From Telmatospirillum siberiense (GTDB taxonomy: Bacteria > Pseudomonadota > Alphaproteobacteria > Rhodospirillales > Magnetospirillaceae): 64,000 nt of DNA. Where the stretch lies: NCBI RefSeq assembly GCF_002845745.1, contig NZ_PIUM01000009.1, positions 90,322 through 154,321 on the forward strand. Reading direction: 5' to 3'. The position numbers and the translations under genes are program-made. Shown here piece after piece: positions 10,501 through 21,113 of the stretch; positions within the stretch are counted from its first letter, which is position 1, and every line of letters starts with the position of its first letter. The notes beneath the pieces are model-generated. The model was not told where the DNA came from. It searched no databases and worked only from the letters and a program-made list of their open reading frames with translations.

Positions 10501-10653
10501 ACCGTCCATCAGATAGGCATTCCCCTGCATTGGGGATGGGTGGGGGTGGCCCAGAAGGGCCATCTTGCCAACAGTCTGGCGCCGGCGGTGGGCGACTGCA
10601 ATACGCAGACTCCGGAATATAAGGCCTTCCTCGTCAATATCGAGAAAGCGTGA
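7597..10653 (+). CDS. fdhA: Formate dehydrogenase-N type, catalytic alpha subunit (Cys form)
   Basis: 1018 aa molybdopterin oxidoreductase oxidising formate to CO2 in the periplasm. The N-terminus has a twin-arginine signal (SRRQFFKIS), then the 4Fe-4S ligand set CTYCSVGC...LCPKG. The active-site motif RVCHGPTV places cysteine at residue 197, where E. coli FdnG has selenocysteine encoded by UGA, so this is a selenium-independent enzyme. Molybdopterin and dinucleotide-binding regions follow (MGGNPAEAHPVG, DPRFNRTA). It is followed 15 bp later by the iron-sulfur subunit and then the cytochrome b subunit. Confidence 0.97.
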   Translation: MMQVSRRQFFKISAAGLSASSMAALGFSASPALAEVRQYKLLRAKETRNTCTYCSVGCGLLMYSLGDGAKNAKANIIHIEGDPDHPVSRGSLCPKGAGLLDFVHSESRLKYPEVREAGSKEWKRISWEEAITRVARHMKTDRDANVVAKNAQGVPVNRWLSTAMLTASASSNETGILSQKFIRSLGIVATDAQARVCHGPTVSALASTFGRGAMTNNWVDIKNADFILVMGGNPAEAHPVGFKWAIEAKKKGARLIVVDPRFNRTASVADDFLPIRAGSDIAFLGGIINWLISNGKIQWDYVKAYTNAAFIVSEGYSFDEGLFAGYDEAKGQYDRGSWSYELDEAGEAKVDPTLEHPRCVWNLLKQHYSRYTPEMVVTLTGSPKDGFLKVCEHLGATAVPDKVATILYALGWTQHTTGSQNIRTMAMIQLLLGNIGMPGGGVNALRGHSNIQGLSDLGLLSTSLPGYLTLPSESAHPTFADYIAKNTPKAQRPGQMNYWGNTPKFFVSLLKWFWGDKATRENDWGYDWLPKWDRMYDVLAIMDLMHRGKLNGFIVQGFNPLASLPDYNKNVAAYAKLKYLVIIDPIATETSTFWQNHGEFNDVDSASIQTEVFRLPCTCFAEEDGSIVNSARWLQWHWKGGEPPGEARSDQAVLGELFFALRKLYQEEGGTLPEPILNLSWPYANPREPTPEELAKEMNGRALTDVVDPKDPTKVLARKGEQLPGFALLRDDGSTLCAAWIFSGCWTQAGNQMGRRDNTDVGLGATPGWAWSWPANRRILYNRASCDPAGKPWDPNRKLIAWTGEKWAGGDIPDFQVDAGPQTGMNPFIMNPEGVGRLFSTDKLVDGPFPEHYEPMESPLGTNPLHPKVVSSPAVRIFAADKERLGTREKFPYVGTTYRLTEHFQFWTKSVRLSAIAQPQQFVEISEQLAAEKGIVNGEWVKVSSRRGFIKAKAMVTKRVKVLTVNNQTVHQIGIPLHWGWVGVAQKGHLANSLAPAVGDCNTQTPEYKAFLVNIEKA

Positions 10654-10668
10654 GGAGGGAGGACTATC

Positions 10669-11583
10669 ATGCCATTGCAATCATTGGATATTCTTCGCCG
10701 GTCCGCCAGCCCGACGGCATCCCCCCAGGTCCGTGGCCCCGAAGAGGTGGCCAAGCTGATCGACGTCACCACCTGCATCGGCTGCAAGGCCTGCCAGGTG
10801 GCCTGTTCGGAATGGAACGACCTGCGCGAGGAGGTCGGCACCAATCACGGCATCTACGACAACCCCATCGACCTCTCGGCCCAGGCCTGGACGGTCATGC
10901 GCTTCACGGAAGTCGAGGAGCATGGCAAGCTGGAGTGGCTGATCCGCAAGGACGGCTGCATGCATTGCTCGGATCCCGGCTGCCTGAAAGCCTGTCCCTC
11001 GCCGGGGGCGATCATCCAGTACAAGAACGGCATCGTCGATTTCCATCAGGAGAACTGCATCGGTTGCGGCTACTGCATCTCCGGCTGCCCGTTCAACATT
11101 CCGCGCATCAGCACCCAGGACAACAAGGCCTATAAATGCTCGCTGTGCTCGGACCGGGTGGGTGTCGGGCAGGAGCCGGCCTGCGTCAAGACCTGTCCGA
11201 CGGGGGCCATCCAGTTCGGTTCGAAGGAGGCGATGAAGGAATACGCCGCCGAGCGTATCGTCGATCTGAAAAGCCGCGGCTTCGAGAACGCCGGTCTCTA
11301 CGATCCGGAAGGGGTGGGCGGCACCCACGTCATGTATGTGCTGCACCATGCGGACAAGCCCGAGCTTTACGCGAAGCTGCCGAACAATCCGGCCATCAGC
11401 GTGGCCGTCAGCCTGTGGAAGGGAATCCTGAAACCATTGGCCGGGATCGGCATGGCCGCCGCCGTGCTGGCCGGCTTCTTCCACTATGTCACCGTCGGGC
11501 CGAGCCGGGCCGATGACGACGACGACCATGACGATGCCCCGAAGAAGGGGCGGAGCGCCCGCCAGGAAGAGGCCGCGAAATGA
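10669..11583 (+). CDS. fdhB: Formate dehydrogenase beta (iron-sulfur) subunit
   Basis: 304 aa. Four ferredoxin-type cysteine clusters are visible ([55 protein letters not shown]), which carry electrons from FdhA to the membrane. A single C-terminal membrane anchor ([18 protein letters not shown]) precedes a charged D/K-rich tail, as in FdnH. The stop overlaps the next start by 4 bp (ATGA), indicating translational coupling. GGAGGG precedes the ATG. Confidence 0.96.
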   Translation: MPLQSLDILRRSASPTASPQVRGPEEVAKLIDVTTCIGCKACQVACSEWNDLREEVGTNHGIYDNPIDLSAQAWTVMRFTEVEEHGKLEWLIRKDGCMHCSDPGCLKACPSPGAIIQYKNGIVDFHQENCIGCGYCISGCPFNIPRISTQDNKAYKCSLCSDRVGVGQEPACVKTCPTGAIQFGSKEAMKEYAAERIVDLKSRGFENAGLYDPEGVGGTHVMYVLHHADKPELYAKLPNNPAISVAVSLWKGILKPLAGIGMAAAVLAGFFHYVTVGPSRADDDDDHDDAPKKGRSARQEEAAK

Positions 11584-12212
11584 AGCAGAAGATGATACAG
11601 CGCTATACCGCCGCGGAGCGGGTCAACCATTGGATCGTCGCCGGCAGTTTCCTGCTGCTGGCCATTTCGGGCCTGGGCTTCTTCTTTCCCGGTTTTTTCT
11701 GGCTGACCGATATTTTCGGTACGCCGCAACTGGCCCGCATCATTCATCCGTTTGTCGGCGTGCTGATGGTTCTGGCCTTCGCCAGACAGTTCCTGCGCTA
11801 TTGGCATCACAACCTCATCGACCGCGAGGACGTGAAATGGATGAAGGATGTCGGCGAGGTGCTGAAAGGCAACGAGACCGCCGACGTCGGCCGCTACAAC
11901 GCCGGCCAGAAGGGCATGTTCTGGCTGATGACCATCTGCCTGATCCTGCTTTTATGTTCGGGCTTCGTCGCCTGGCGGCCTTATTTCGCCATTCATTTCC
12001 CCATTCCGCTGATCCGCCTGGCCCTGCTCGTCCATTCGGCCAGCGCCGTCGCCCTGATCATCGGCATCATCGTGCATGTCTATGCGGCCATCTGGGTGAA
12101 GGGAACCATCCGCGCCATGGTCGAGGGCATCGTCAGCCATGCCTGGGCAAAGAAGCATCACCCCCGCTGGTATCGCGAAATGGTGAACAAGTCGTCGTCG
12201 ACAACGCCGTGA
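11580..12212 (+). CDS. fdhC: Formate dehydrogenase gamma subunit, cytochrome b556
   Basis: 210 aa with four membrane helices: [57 protein letters not shown] and [20 protein letters not shown]. Histidines in helices 1, 2 and 4 are candidate haem b ligands, as in FdnI. It passes electrons to the quinone pool. It overlaps fdhB by 4 bp. The operon ends at the hairpin at 12226-12257. Confidence 0.93.
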   Translation: MKQKMIQRYTAAERVNHWIVAGSFLLLAISGLGFFFPGFFWLTDIFGTPQLARIIHPFVGVLMVLAFARQFLRYWHHNLIDREDVKWMKDVGEVLKGNETADVGRYNAGQKGMFWLMTICLILLLCSGFVAWRPYFAIHFPIPLIRLALLVHSASAVALIIGIIVHVYAAIWVKGTIRAMVEGIVSHAWAKKHHPRWYREMVNKSSSTTP

Positions 12213-12225
12213 CATGACGGGAAAT

Positions 12226-12257
12226 CGGTGGCACCGGCAGGGACGCCGGTGCCACCG
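12226..12257. terminator. Bidirectional hairpin between fdhC and thiE
   Basis: Perfect 13-bp arms (CGGTGGCACCGGC at 12226-12238 and its complement at 12245-12257) around a 6-nt loop, located between two convergent stop codons. No long T-tract follows, so it may block read-through without being a classical intrinsic terminator. Confidence 0.7.
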
Positions 12258-12282
12258 AAGTTTGCTTCGCCGGGCCTTAAGC

Positions 12283-12927
12283 CTACTGCCTCAGCGCGCC
12301 CTCGACGGCGTCTTTCAACCGGGCCGCGGCGGCCTCCGGGTCGGCGGCGGCCATGATGGCCGAGACGACGGCGATGCCGTGGGCTCCCGCCTCGACGATC
12401 TGCCGGGCATTGCCCTGGTTGATGCCGCCGATGGCGACCAGCGGCCGGGGAACCGCCCGGCGCAGGGCGCGGACACCGTCCAGGCCGAGGGCCGGTCCGG
12501 CGTCCGGTTTGGTGCCGGTGGCGAAGACCGGACTTGCCGCCACATAATCGGCCTGGGCGATGGCGTCGGCGGCGTTCTCCGGCACACCGCCCAGCGAGAT
12601 GCCGATGATCGCCCTTTTCCCCAGAATGCGCCGCGCTTCGGATGCCGGCATGTCGTCGTCGCCCAGATGGACGCCGTCGGCACCCACCGCCAGGGCGATA
12701 TCGATGCGGTCGTTGATGATGAGCGGCACGCCGCTGGCCGAGAGCGCCGCCTTCAGCGCGCGGGCCTGTTCGACGAAGTGCCGCGTCGTCGCCCGCTTTT
12801 CCCGCAATTGCACGATGGTGACGCCGCCCGCAACGGCGGCCAGCACGATATCGGCCAGCGGCCGGCCGACCGTCAGCCCGTCGTCGGTGACCAGGTAAAG
12901 CCGCAGACGTTCGGGCGTGATGGTCAT
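12283..12927 (-). CDS. thiE: Thiamine-phosphate synthase
   Basis: 214 aa TIM barrel that joins the pyrimidine (HMP-PP) and thiazole (THZ-P) halves of thiamine phosphate. Typical motifs: LYLVTDD at the N-terminus, TIVQLREKRATTRHF, LIINDRIDIALAVGADGVHLGDDDMP and LVAIGGINQGNA. The ATG at 12927 overlaps the end of thiM by 4 bp, so thiM and thiE are coupled. Confidence 0.96.
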   Translation of the reverse strand: MTITPERLRLYLVTDDGLTVGRPLADIVLAAVAGGVTIVQLREKRATTRHFVEQARALKAALSASGVPLIINDRIDIALAVGADGVHLGDDDMPASEARRILGKRAIIGISLGGVPENAADAIAQADYVAASPVFATGTKPDAGPALGLDGVRALRRAVPRPLVAIGGINQGNARQIVEAGAHGIAVVSAIMAAADPEAAAARLKDAVEGALRQ

Positions 12928-13721
12928 GCCATCACCTTGAGCCGCTGGTCGAAGGCGGCGGCGTCGAGGGAGTACAGAAGATCGATCAGGCGGATGCGCA
13001 GCGACGCCGGGCCGGCCGCTCCTTCGGCGGCCAATTCGCCGCAGACGCCGAAATAGGCGGTGGCGGCCGCCGTCGCCGCCCAAGGATCGTCGGATACCGC
13101 CAGGAAGGCGGCGATCAACGCGCTTAAGGAACAGCCCAGGGCGGTGACCTTGGTCATCAGCGGGTGACCGTTGCCGAGGACGATCAGTCGTCTGCCGTCG
13201 GTGACGATATCGACCTCGCCGGTCGCCGCCACCACGCAACGGCGTTCGGCGGCCAGGGCGATGGCGGCGTCGCGGGCGGTGGCGGCCGTCTGCGTGCTGT
13301 CGACCCCCTTCGTCGTCACGCAGGTCCGGCCGGCCAGGGTCATGATCTCCCCCGCATTGCCGCGAATGACCGTTGGATCGAAGGAGAGCAGGCCTGCGGC
13401 CACGGCATTGCGGTAAGGGGTGGCGCCGACCGCCACGGGGTCGAGAACCCACGACGTCCCGCGCGTTTGGGCGGCGCTGACGGCGGCCATCATGCCCTCG
13501 ACCCAATCCGGGGATGGCGTCCCCATGTTGATCGACAAGGTTCCACCCAGTTGAACGAAGTCCGCCACCTCCTCGGTGGCATGCACCATGGCCGGGGACG
13601 CGCCGGCGGCCAGCAGGACGTTGGCGGTCACATCCATCGCCACGAAATTGGTGATGCATTGAACCAACGGAGCCCGCTCGCGCAGGCTGAGGACGAGCGG
13701 CCAGAGATCGGAAGCGTTCAT
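12924..13721 (-). CDS. thiM: Hydroxyethylthiazole kinase
   Basis: 265 aa ribokinase-fold enzyme that salvages the thiazole moiety of thiamine. Hallmarks: PLVQCITNFVAMDVTANVLLAAGASPAM, WVLDPVAVGATPYR, VIRGNAGEIMTLAG and the catalytic region ALGCSLSALIAAF. The start at MNASDLWP is chosen because the 22-codon upstream extension is not family-like. It forms a two-gene salvage operon with thiE; thiD is not in the window. No TPP riboswitch is recognisable upstream. Confidence 0.95.
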   Translation of the reverse strand: MNASDLWPLVLSLRERAPLVQCITNFVAMDVTANVLLAAGASPAMVHATEEVADFVQLGGTLSINMGTPSPDWVEGMMAAVSAAQTRGTSWVLDPVAVGATPYRNAVAAGLLSFDPTVIRGNAGEIMTLAGRTCVTTKGVDSTQTAATARDAAIALAAERRCVVAATGEVDIVTDGRRLIVLGNGHPLMTKVTALGCSLSALIAAFLAVSDDPWAATAAATAYFGVCGELAAEGAAGPASLRIRLIDLLYSLDAAAFDQRLKVMA

Positions 13722-13744
13722 GATGAAAGACCATCCAGTGAAAC

Positions 13745-13768
13745 GGGCGTCGATTCGAACCGACGCCC
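13745..13768 (-). terminator. Hairpin between the EamA exporter gene and thiM
   Basis: Perfect 8-bp stem (GGGCGTCG with CGACGCCC) and 8-nt loop, read on the minus strand after the exporter gene (stop 13834) and followed by GTTTC. It probably terminates the exporter transcript weakly. Its loop mimics a tRNA T-loop, but no tRNA can be folded around it. Confidence 0.5.
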
Positions 13769-13833
13769 TCCGTATCCTGTCGTGCAATCCGGATCCGTCA
13801 AGGCGCTATGTCGGTTGACGTGCGGCCGTCCCG

Positions 13834-14679
13834 TCATTTCGCGCCGCGTTGGCCGAACCAGACGCTGCCGAGCACGACGATCATGCCGAGCAGTTGGGGA
13901 GCGCTCAGGCCCTGGCCGAGGACTCCCCAACCCAGAAGGACGGCCGTCACCGGGCTCAAGAAACCCAATGGCGCGACGGCCTGTGGTTCAAGACGCGAAA
14001 TGCCGCGAAACCAGAGAATATAGGTCAGCGCCGCGCCGATCAGGCCGAGATAGGCGATGCCGGCGATATTGGCCAAGGTCGGGGCGGACAGGGGCGGTTC
14101 CAGAGTCAGGGCGGCGGGGATTAGCAGAAGCCCGCCGGCGGTGAGTTGCCAGGCGGTGAAAGTCAGGGAGGAGACCGGCGGCTGCCAGCGGCGGCTGAGG
14201 ACGGTGCCGAACGCCATCGAGACGGCGCCGGCAAGCCCCGCCGCCACGCCCAGCGGATCGATCGCCGCGGCCGGCGTCAGGACGAGCAGCGCCACCCCGG
14301 CGATCCCCGCGCCGGCCGCCAGAAGGGACAGCCGCCGAATGGGCCGGCCGAGCAGGGCGCGGGCCAGGAAGACGACAATCAACGGCTGGATGGCGCCGAC
14401 CGTCGCGGCGACGCCACCGGGAAGCCGATAGGCCGCGACGAACAGCATGGCCCAGAAGATCGAGAAATTAAGGGCGCCCAGCAGGAAGGTCCGGCTCCAC
14501 CAGACGCCGAAGGGAAGGCGGCGGACGACGAGCAGCAGCAGCAGTCCCGCCGGCAGGGCGCGCAGCAACGCCATCGTCAAAGGATGACCGGGGGGTAGGA
14601 ACAAGGTGGTGACGATGTAAGTGCTGCCCCAGATGGCCGGTGCGATTGCCGTCAGGAGAAAATCGAGGTTGCGCGTCAT
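13834..14679 (-). CDS. EamA/DMT-family transporter
   Basis: 281 aa with ten hydrophobic segments and two EamA repeats (LTAIAPAIWGSTYIVTTLFLPPGHP; AFGTVLSRRWQPPVSSLTFTAWQL). DMT members export amino acids, metabolites or drugs across the inner membrane. It is divergent from a MarR gene 78 bp away. A TTGACA -35 element for this gene (minus strand, 14735-14740) lies inside a perfect palindrome, so MarR repression is likely. Substrate unknown. Confidence 0.88.
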   Translation of the reverse strand: MTRNLDFLLTAIAPAIWGSTYIVTTLFLPPGHPLTMALLRALPAGLLLLLVVRRLPFGVWWSRTFLLGALNFSIFWAMLFVAAYRLPGGVAATVGAIQPLIVVFLARALLGRPIRRLSLLAAGAGIAGVALLVLTPAAAIDPLGVAAGLAGAVSMAFGTVLSRRWQPPVSSLTFTAWQLTAGGLLLIPAALTLEPPLSAPTLANIAGIAYLGLIGAALTYILWFRGISRLEPQAVAPLGFLSPVTAVLLGWGVLGQGLSAPQLLGMIVVLGSVWFGQRGAK

Positions 14680-14726
14680 GATAGGATCGATCCATATATT
14701 ACGGTACCATGTATCTTTGTATAAAG

Positions 14727-14744
14727 TATCTTGATGTCAAGATA
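14727..14744. promoter_or_regulatory. Palindromic operator, probably for the adjacent MarR regulator
   Basis: TATCTTGA-TG-TCAAGATA is a perfect 8-bp dyad with 2-bp centre. It sits 13 bp before the MarR start codon and covers the minus-strand TTGACA of the exporter promoter. Size, symmetry and position are typical of a MarR autorepressor site. Confidence 0.75.
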
Positions 14745-14757
14745 TAAGGAGAAGCCA

Positions 14758-15279
14758 ATGACGGATCGAGCCGCCGTCGCCGCCGACCAATGGCGCAAGG
14801 AACGTCCCGATATCGACCCTTTCCCGATGGAATTGCTCGGCCGGTTGGCGGAGGCGGCGCTGGTGATCGGCCGCGACCGGCTCAATCCGCTGTTCGCCCG
14901 GTTTCATCTGCAGCCGGGCGAGTTCGATGTCCTGGCCACCTTGCGCCGTTCCGGCGAGCCCTGCGCCCTGACGCCGACCGAGCTTTACGGGGTGCTGATG
15001 ATTTCCTCGGGCGGCATGACGAGCCGCATCGATCGTCTGGAGAGGGCGGGGCTCATCGAGCGTCGCCGCCATCCCACCGACCGCCGGGGGACGCTGGTCG
15101 CCCTGACAGCCGACGGCAGACGCCTCATCGACGAACTTGTCGTCCACCATGTGGAAAACGAGCGGTCCGTCCTGTCCTGCCTGTCCGAGGTGGAACAGCG
15201 GGATCTCGACGGCTTGTTGGCGAAACTGCTGGCGGGCCTGTCTGGGCGGTCTTCGCGGACCGATCCCGGGCCCGGATGA
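14758..15279 (+). CDS. MarR-family transcriptional regulator
   Basis: 173 aa. The start at MTDRAAVAAD has AAGGAG 6 nt upstream. The winged-HTH core is clear: LATLRRSGEPCALTPTELYGVLMISSGGMTSRIDRLERAGLIERRRHPTDRRGTLVALT. It probably represses itself and the divergent EamA transporter through the palindrome at 14727-14744. Its stop codon directly abuts that of the convergent anf-operon gene at 15280. Confidence 0.92.
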   Translation: MTDRAAVAADQWRKERPDIDPFPMELLGRLAEAALVIGRDRLNPLFARFHLQPGEFDVLATLRRSGEPCALTPTELYGVLMISSGGMTSRIDRLERAGLIERRRHPTDRRGTLVALTADGRRLIDELVVHHVENERSVLSCLSEVEQRDLDGLLAKLLAGLSGRSSRTDPGPG

Positions 15280-15834
15280 TCAGCAGGCGCAGGACAGGGC
15301 GGCGCCCAATATCCTGTCGGCATCGTCCGCCCTCGGTACGGGATAGCCGGCCTTCTCCGACGTGATGGAACGCAGCTTTCGTACATAGGCGGCGGGCAGG
15401 CCATGTTCCTCGGCGCCGGAGACGATATGCTCGAGATATTCCGTGCTGGGCGCTCGCGCCTCTCCCAAAATATCCTTTCGGTAAAGGAGGACCGCATAGG
15501 TCGTTCCGTCCTCTCCGATGGCTTCGGCCGGAGAATGGAAATAGGGGCCGCTGCCATCCAGTTTGGCCCCTTGCCAGGCGTCGAGGTGGTCGAAGGCTGA
15601 ATGCGACAGTTCGTAGACCACCCCCCAGAGGGATTCCTCCGCTCGGGCGAGGGCGGTCTCCTCCCCGCCGTCCCATCGCTCCGAATGTCCGAAGAAGGCG
15701 ATTCCGTAGCCGGGCAATTTTGCGACGGCCACGACCCTGGGCTTGGTCCGGCAACGTGAAGAGATCTGACCGCCGTTCATGTTTGCGCCGTAGGCGAAAT
15801 ATAAAATGGGGGACTTGGGTCTTGTCGTGCTCAT
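15280..15834 (-). CDS. Gamma-glutamylcyclotransferase-like protein, last gene of the anf operon
   Basis: 184 aa. The fold signature ILYFAYGANMNGGQI (glycine-rich phosphate/glutamyl loop), WGVVYELSHSAFDHLDAWQG and YAVLLYRKD identifies a GGCT/AIG2-like domain. It follows anfO by 11 bp on the same strand and probably shares the nitrogenase transcript. In Azotobacter and Rhodobacter a small extra gene (anfR/anf2) follows anfO; whether this is that gene I cannot say from sequence alone. Enzymatic role uncertain; the catalytic Glu of true GGCTs is plausibly the E in the LDAWQGAKLDGSGPYF/AEAIGED region but not proven. Confidence 0.75.
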   Translation of the reverse strand: MSTTRPKSPILYFAYGANMNGGQISSRCRTKPRVVAVAKLPGYGIAFFGHSERWDGGEETALARAEESLWGVVYELSHSAFDHLDAWQGAKLDGSGPYFHSPAEAIGEDGTTYAVLLYRKDILGEARAPSTEYLEHIVSGAEEHGLPAAYVRKLRSITSEKAGYPVPRADDADRILGAALSCAC

Positions 15835-15845
15835 GTCATCCGTCC

Positions 15846-16544
15846 TTAAGTCTGATGGTTCGGGGAAACCAGGACCTTGAGTCCCTGGGCGGAGGCGTCG
15901 AACTCCGCCCGCATGTTCATCTCGACAAGTGCCCGGGAAAACCAGCGGGGAACATGGTCGCAGAGGATTTCCAGCGTTTCGAACTCGGTCTCTTGCATGA
16001 CGGGGATCAGCACCTGCCGGGAGTTGAGGTTCGGATCGCTTTCCAAAACCTGCGCGAGGTCGATGCGGTAATGGCCGTTGCCGACGCGCTCCAGCGAGGG
16101 CGCGGCGGCGGGACCGCAAGGGGAGCGGCCTCCTCCGCCTTTCTTGCCGCAGCATCCCTGCGCGCAGTTCGCCGCGGAGGCCTCTTCGACGGCGGCCTGT
16201 TCCCGCCGGGCGATCAGATCGGCTTCCCGTCCTGCGACGATGTCGAGCTGTTCGCGGTCCGGCCCTTGGGCCTTCCAGATATGAAAGCCCATCTCCTCCT
16301 GGAGAAGGGAATAAACCAGCCCGCGCACTTCGCCGGACACCAGGACACGGCAGTCTTCCAGTCGGTCGACGACGTCCCCGAGGGCCGACTTCACCTCGGA
16401 GAGCGTCATGTCCGGTCCGACCTCGAAAGGGATTTTCTTACGCGCTTCCCATGCTCCGGCGGCATTGTCGTAAACGCGGACATGGCCCGGCTCGTAAAGA
16501 CTGGAGAGCGTTCCCTCCTCATCGACGTAGGTTGCTATTTTCAT
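15846..16544 (-). CDS. anfO: Fe-only nitrogenase accessory protein AnfO
   Basis: 232 aa. The start at MKIATYVDEEGTL has GAGAGG just upstream. The N-terminal half resembles the NifB/NifX-like small-protein domain expected of AnfO (VRVYDNAAGAWEARKKIPFEV, LVSGEVRGLVYSLLQEEMGFHIWKAQG). A cysteine-rich linker (CAQGCCGKKGGGGRSPCG) and a C-terminal domain follow. AnfO is needed for Fe-only nitrogenase function in Azotobacter and Rhodobacter; its exact chemistry is unknown. It is 94 nt downstream of anfK, with a hairpin between the two. Confidence 0.88.
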   Translation of the reverse strand: MKIATYVDEEGTLSSLYEPGHVRVYDNAAGAWEARKKIPFEVGPDMTLSEVKSALGDVVDRLEDCRVLVSGEVRGLVYSLLQEEMGFHIWKAQGPDREQLDIVAGREADLIARREQAAVEEASAANCAQGCCGKKGGGGRSPCGPAAAPSLERVGNGHYRIDLAQVLESDPNLNSRQVLIPVMQETEFETLEILCDHVPRWFSRALVEMNMRAEFDASAQGLKVLVSPNHQT

Positions 16545-16582
16545 GCCGACCTCTCGTGGAGATAAACGGGGCGGGAGGAGCC

Positions 16583-16610
16583 GGACATTGGCCGCCAAGG
16601 CGGAATGTCC
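16583..16610 (-). terminator. Intercistronic hairpin between anfK and anfO
   Basis: GGACATT pairs with AATGTCC, enclosing CCGCC/GGCGG with a 2-nt loop and 2-nt bulge. No T-tract follows. It probably attenuates anfO relative to the structural genes or protects the 3' end of the anfHDGK message. Confidence 0.55.
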
Positions 16611-16638
16611 AACCTTGCAAAGGTGGTAACCCCAAAGG

Positions 16639-18027
16639 TCACCAGACGTTGAGGAGCCACTCCTTGTTCTTTTTGTGCTCCATATCGGTGAACAAGGCGT
16701 TGGCCATCTGTTCGACCAGCCAGATGGCGCCGCCGTACCCGACTACCGGATGGCGATACAGGCCGGCCCGGTCGTAGGTGGGAAAGCCGACGCGGACCAT
16801 CGGGATGTCGTAGTCGATGGAAATGAAGCGGCCTTTGGAATGGCCGAGGATGAGGTCGAGTTTCAATCCTTCGTTCTTGATCCGGTTTTCCAGGTCCCAG
16901 AAATCCGCGTTGGTGATGATTTCCATGCCGTAATCGACATTGTCCCGCAGCGCCTTGATGCGCGGATCGTCGACGTAGGAGGCGTTGTCGTCGCCCAGCA
17001 GCAGCAGGACGGGCTTCATTTCGAGATCGAGGCAGAACTCGGCCAAGCCGATCACCAGATCCGGGTTGCCGTAGATCGCCACCTTCTTGTCGGCGAGGAA
17101 CATATGCGTGAGATCGGTCAGCGCGTCGAGGGCGACGCCCCGTTCCCGCACCAGCGACGGGGGAATGGGCTTGCCGGTGAGGGCCTTCAGATTGTGCAGA
17201 AAGCTGTCCGTGTTGCGGATGCCGATGGGCGTCGGGCCGATGATGGTGGGGATATCGAAGGTCTTTTCCAAATATTGGGCGGCCTTGCCCCCTTCATAGC
17301 GATTGAGCGCGATGGTCGCCTTGGCATTGGCGGTGTCGGCCAGATCCTCGATGGTGGTATTGCCGTGAGAGACGGCGCTGCCGTCGGGCATCATCGGCGA
17401 ATCGAAGCTTTCGATCTCGAACAGCACCGTCGCGTCGATATCCATCTCGGCCAGAAGATGCTTCAACTCCTTGACGTCGCCGGGATTGACCCAGCCGGTG
17501 ATCAAATTGATCTTGTCGTTCGGTTCGCCCTTTTTCGCGAATTTCTTGACGAAGTCGCGCACCGCCACGTCATAGCCGGTGACCATGGAGCCGACGAAGC
17601 TGGGCGTGTGGATGGCCAACAGCTGGATATCCCGGTCCGCATATTTTTCCTTCAGCAGGCCTTCTTCCAGCTTGGTGACGACACCGTCCACGTCGTCGCC
17701 GATCACCTCGGTCGAGCAGGTGGTGATGATCGGGATCACCCGGATGTTCGGGTAGCGGGCCAGGAGCACGTCGATTCCTTCCTCGACGCGGCCGCAGGCC
17801 CCGAACACCGCGCCGTCTTCATGAACCGACGACGAGGCGATCTCGAAACTCTCCTTCAGATGCTGGGAGATCAGCAGGCGGACGAACATCACGCAACCCT
17901 GGCCGCCATGGACGATGCCGATGCAGTCCTTGATGCCGATGCTGGCGAATTGGGCTCCCGCCGGCTGACAGGTGAAGATCGGATTGATCGTGCCAACACG
18001 GTCTTTGACTTTGACGTCACATGTCAT
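16639..18027 (-). CDS. anfK: Fe-only nitrogenase beta chain
   Basis: 462 aa, the AnfK length. Three cysteines positioned as P-cluster ligands are seen: TCQPAGAQ, HGGQGCVMF and TTCSTEVIGDD. The short N-terminus (MTCDVKVKDRV) lacks the extension of NifK, as in AnfK and VnfK. With AnfD and AnfG it forms the catalytic component that reduces N2 (and protons or CO2) at an FeFe-cofactor. It is 13 nt after anfG. Confidence 0.97.
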   Translation of the reverse strand: MTCDVKVKDRVGTINPIFTCQPAGAQFASIGIKDCIGIVHGGQGCVMFVRLLISQHLKESFEIASSSVHEDGAVFGACGRVEEGIDVLLARYPNIRVIPIITTCSTEVIGDDVDGVVTKLEEGLLKEKYADRDIQLLAIHTPSFVGSMVTGYDVAVRDFVKKFAKKGEPNDKINLITGWVNPGDVKELKHLLAEMDIDATVLFEIESFDSPMMPDGSAVSHGNTTIEDLADTANAKATIALNRYEGGKAAQYLEKTFDIPTIIGPTPIGIRNTDSFLHNLKALTGKPIPPSLVRERGVALDALTDLTHMFLADKKVAIYGNPDLVIGLAEFCLDLEMKPVLLLLGDDNASYVDDPRIKALRDNVDYGMEIITNADFWDLENRIKNEGLKLDLILGHSKGRFISIDYDIPMVRVGFPTYDRAGLYRHPVVGYGGAIWLVEQMANALFTDMEHKKNKEWLLNVW

Positions 18028-18040
18028 GATGCGATTCCTT

Positions 18041-18385
18041 TTAGTAGTGCTGGACGGTCAGTTCTTCATTGAGCGAGCCGTCGATGGTCAGCCAATCCAG
18101 GCGCTCATGCAGCTTCTGCATGAGGGTCTTGATGGCCGTCTTGTCCATCGTGGCCAGCCAGGGGTAGCGTTCCCGGTAGGCTTCGGCGAGGCACACGGCG
18201 TCGACCCAGTAGCACTTGTCCAGGGGGGTCGGATTGTCGACGGGCTCGTCGCAGAGAAGCTGCGTGGTCTTGGTAAGGACGCCGACGTTCTGTTTCCGGC
18301 GGTCCTTGGCGCGGGAATTGAACTGCCACAGGCAGTTCTTCATGATGTAGTCCATAAGCTGTTCCAGCTTTGTCGCGTCATCCAT
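18041..18385 (-). CDS. anfG: Fe-only nitrogenase delta chain
   Basis: 114 aa. This subunit exists only in the alternative V and Fe nitrogenases and shows that this is not a Mo enzyme. Motifs: [45 protein letters not shown]. The ATG at 18385 has GAGGGAG upstream; an in-frame GTG at 18403 would overlap anfD. It lies between anfD and anfK, as in Azotobacter. Confidence 0.96.
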   Translation of the reverse strand: MDDATKLEQLMDYIMKNCLWQFNSRAKDRRKQNVGVLTKTTQLLCDEPVDNPTPLDKCYWVDAVCLAEAYRERYPWLATMDKTAIKTLMQKLHERLDWLTIDGSLNEELTVQHY

Positions 18386-18399
18386 GGCTTGGGGCTCCC

Positions 18400-20973
<2,574 letters not shown>

Positions 20974-21113
20974 TCAGAAAATCGCGATCAGAATTCCGGG
21001 AAAAACGACGAGTTTGACGTTTTTACATAACCATATGATATATAATGATTATTATGAATCCGTGGCGGAGCGGGCGTGGCCTGAAATTTACCGCAAGTGA
21101 ATATTTTCCAAGA

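Noticed and set aside
12283..13734. A 483-codon frame fusing thiE to upstream sequence
   Set aside because: The upstream part is the shadow of thiM in another frame; ThiE itself starts at 12927 with a 4-bp overlap.
13722..13833. TPP riboswitch or tRNA upstream of thiM
   Set aside because: The CTGAGA and ACCTGATC-type TPP elements are missing. The GGTTCGAATC loop looks like a tRNA T-loop, but the loop has 8 nt and no acceptor or anticodon arm can be folded.
21025..21060. Mo-box (ModE/MopAB site) in the anfH upstream region
   Set aside because: The CATATGATATATAATG stretch is AT-rich and vaguely similar, but lacks the CGnTATATA...TATAnnCG dyad; more likely bendable or IHF-type DNA.
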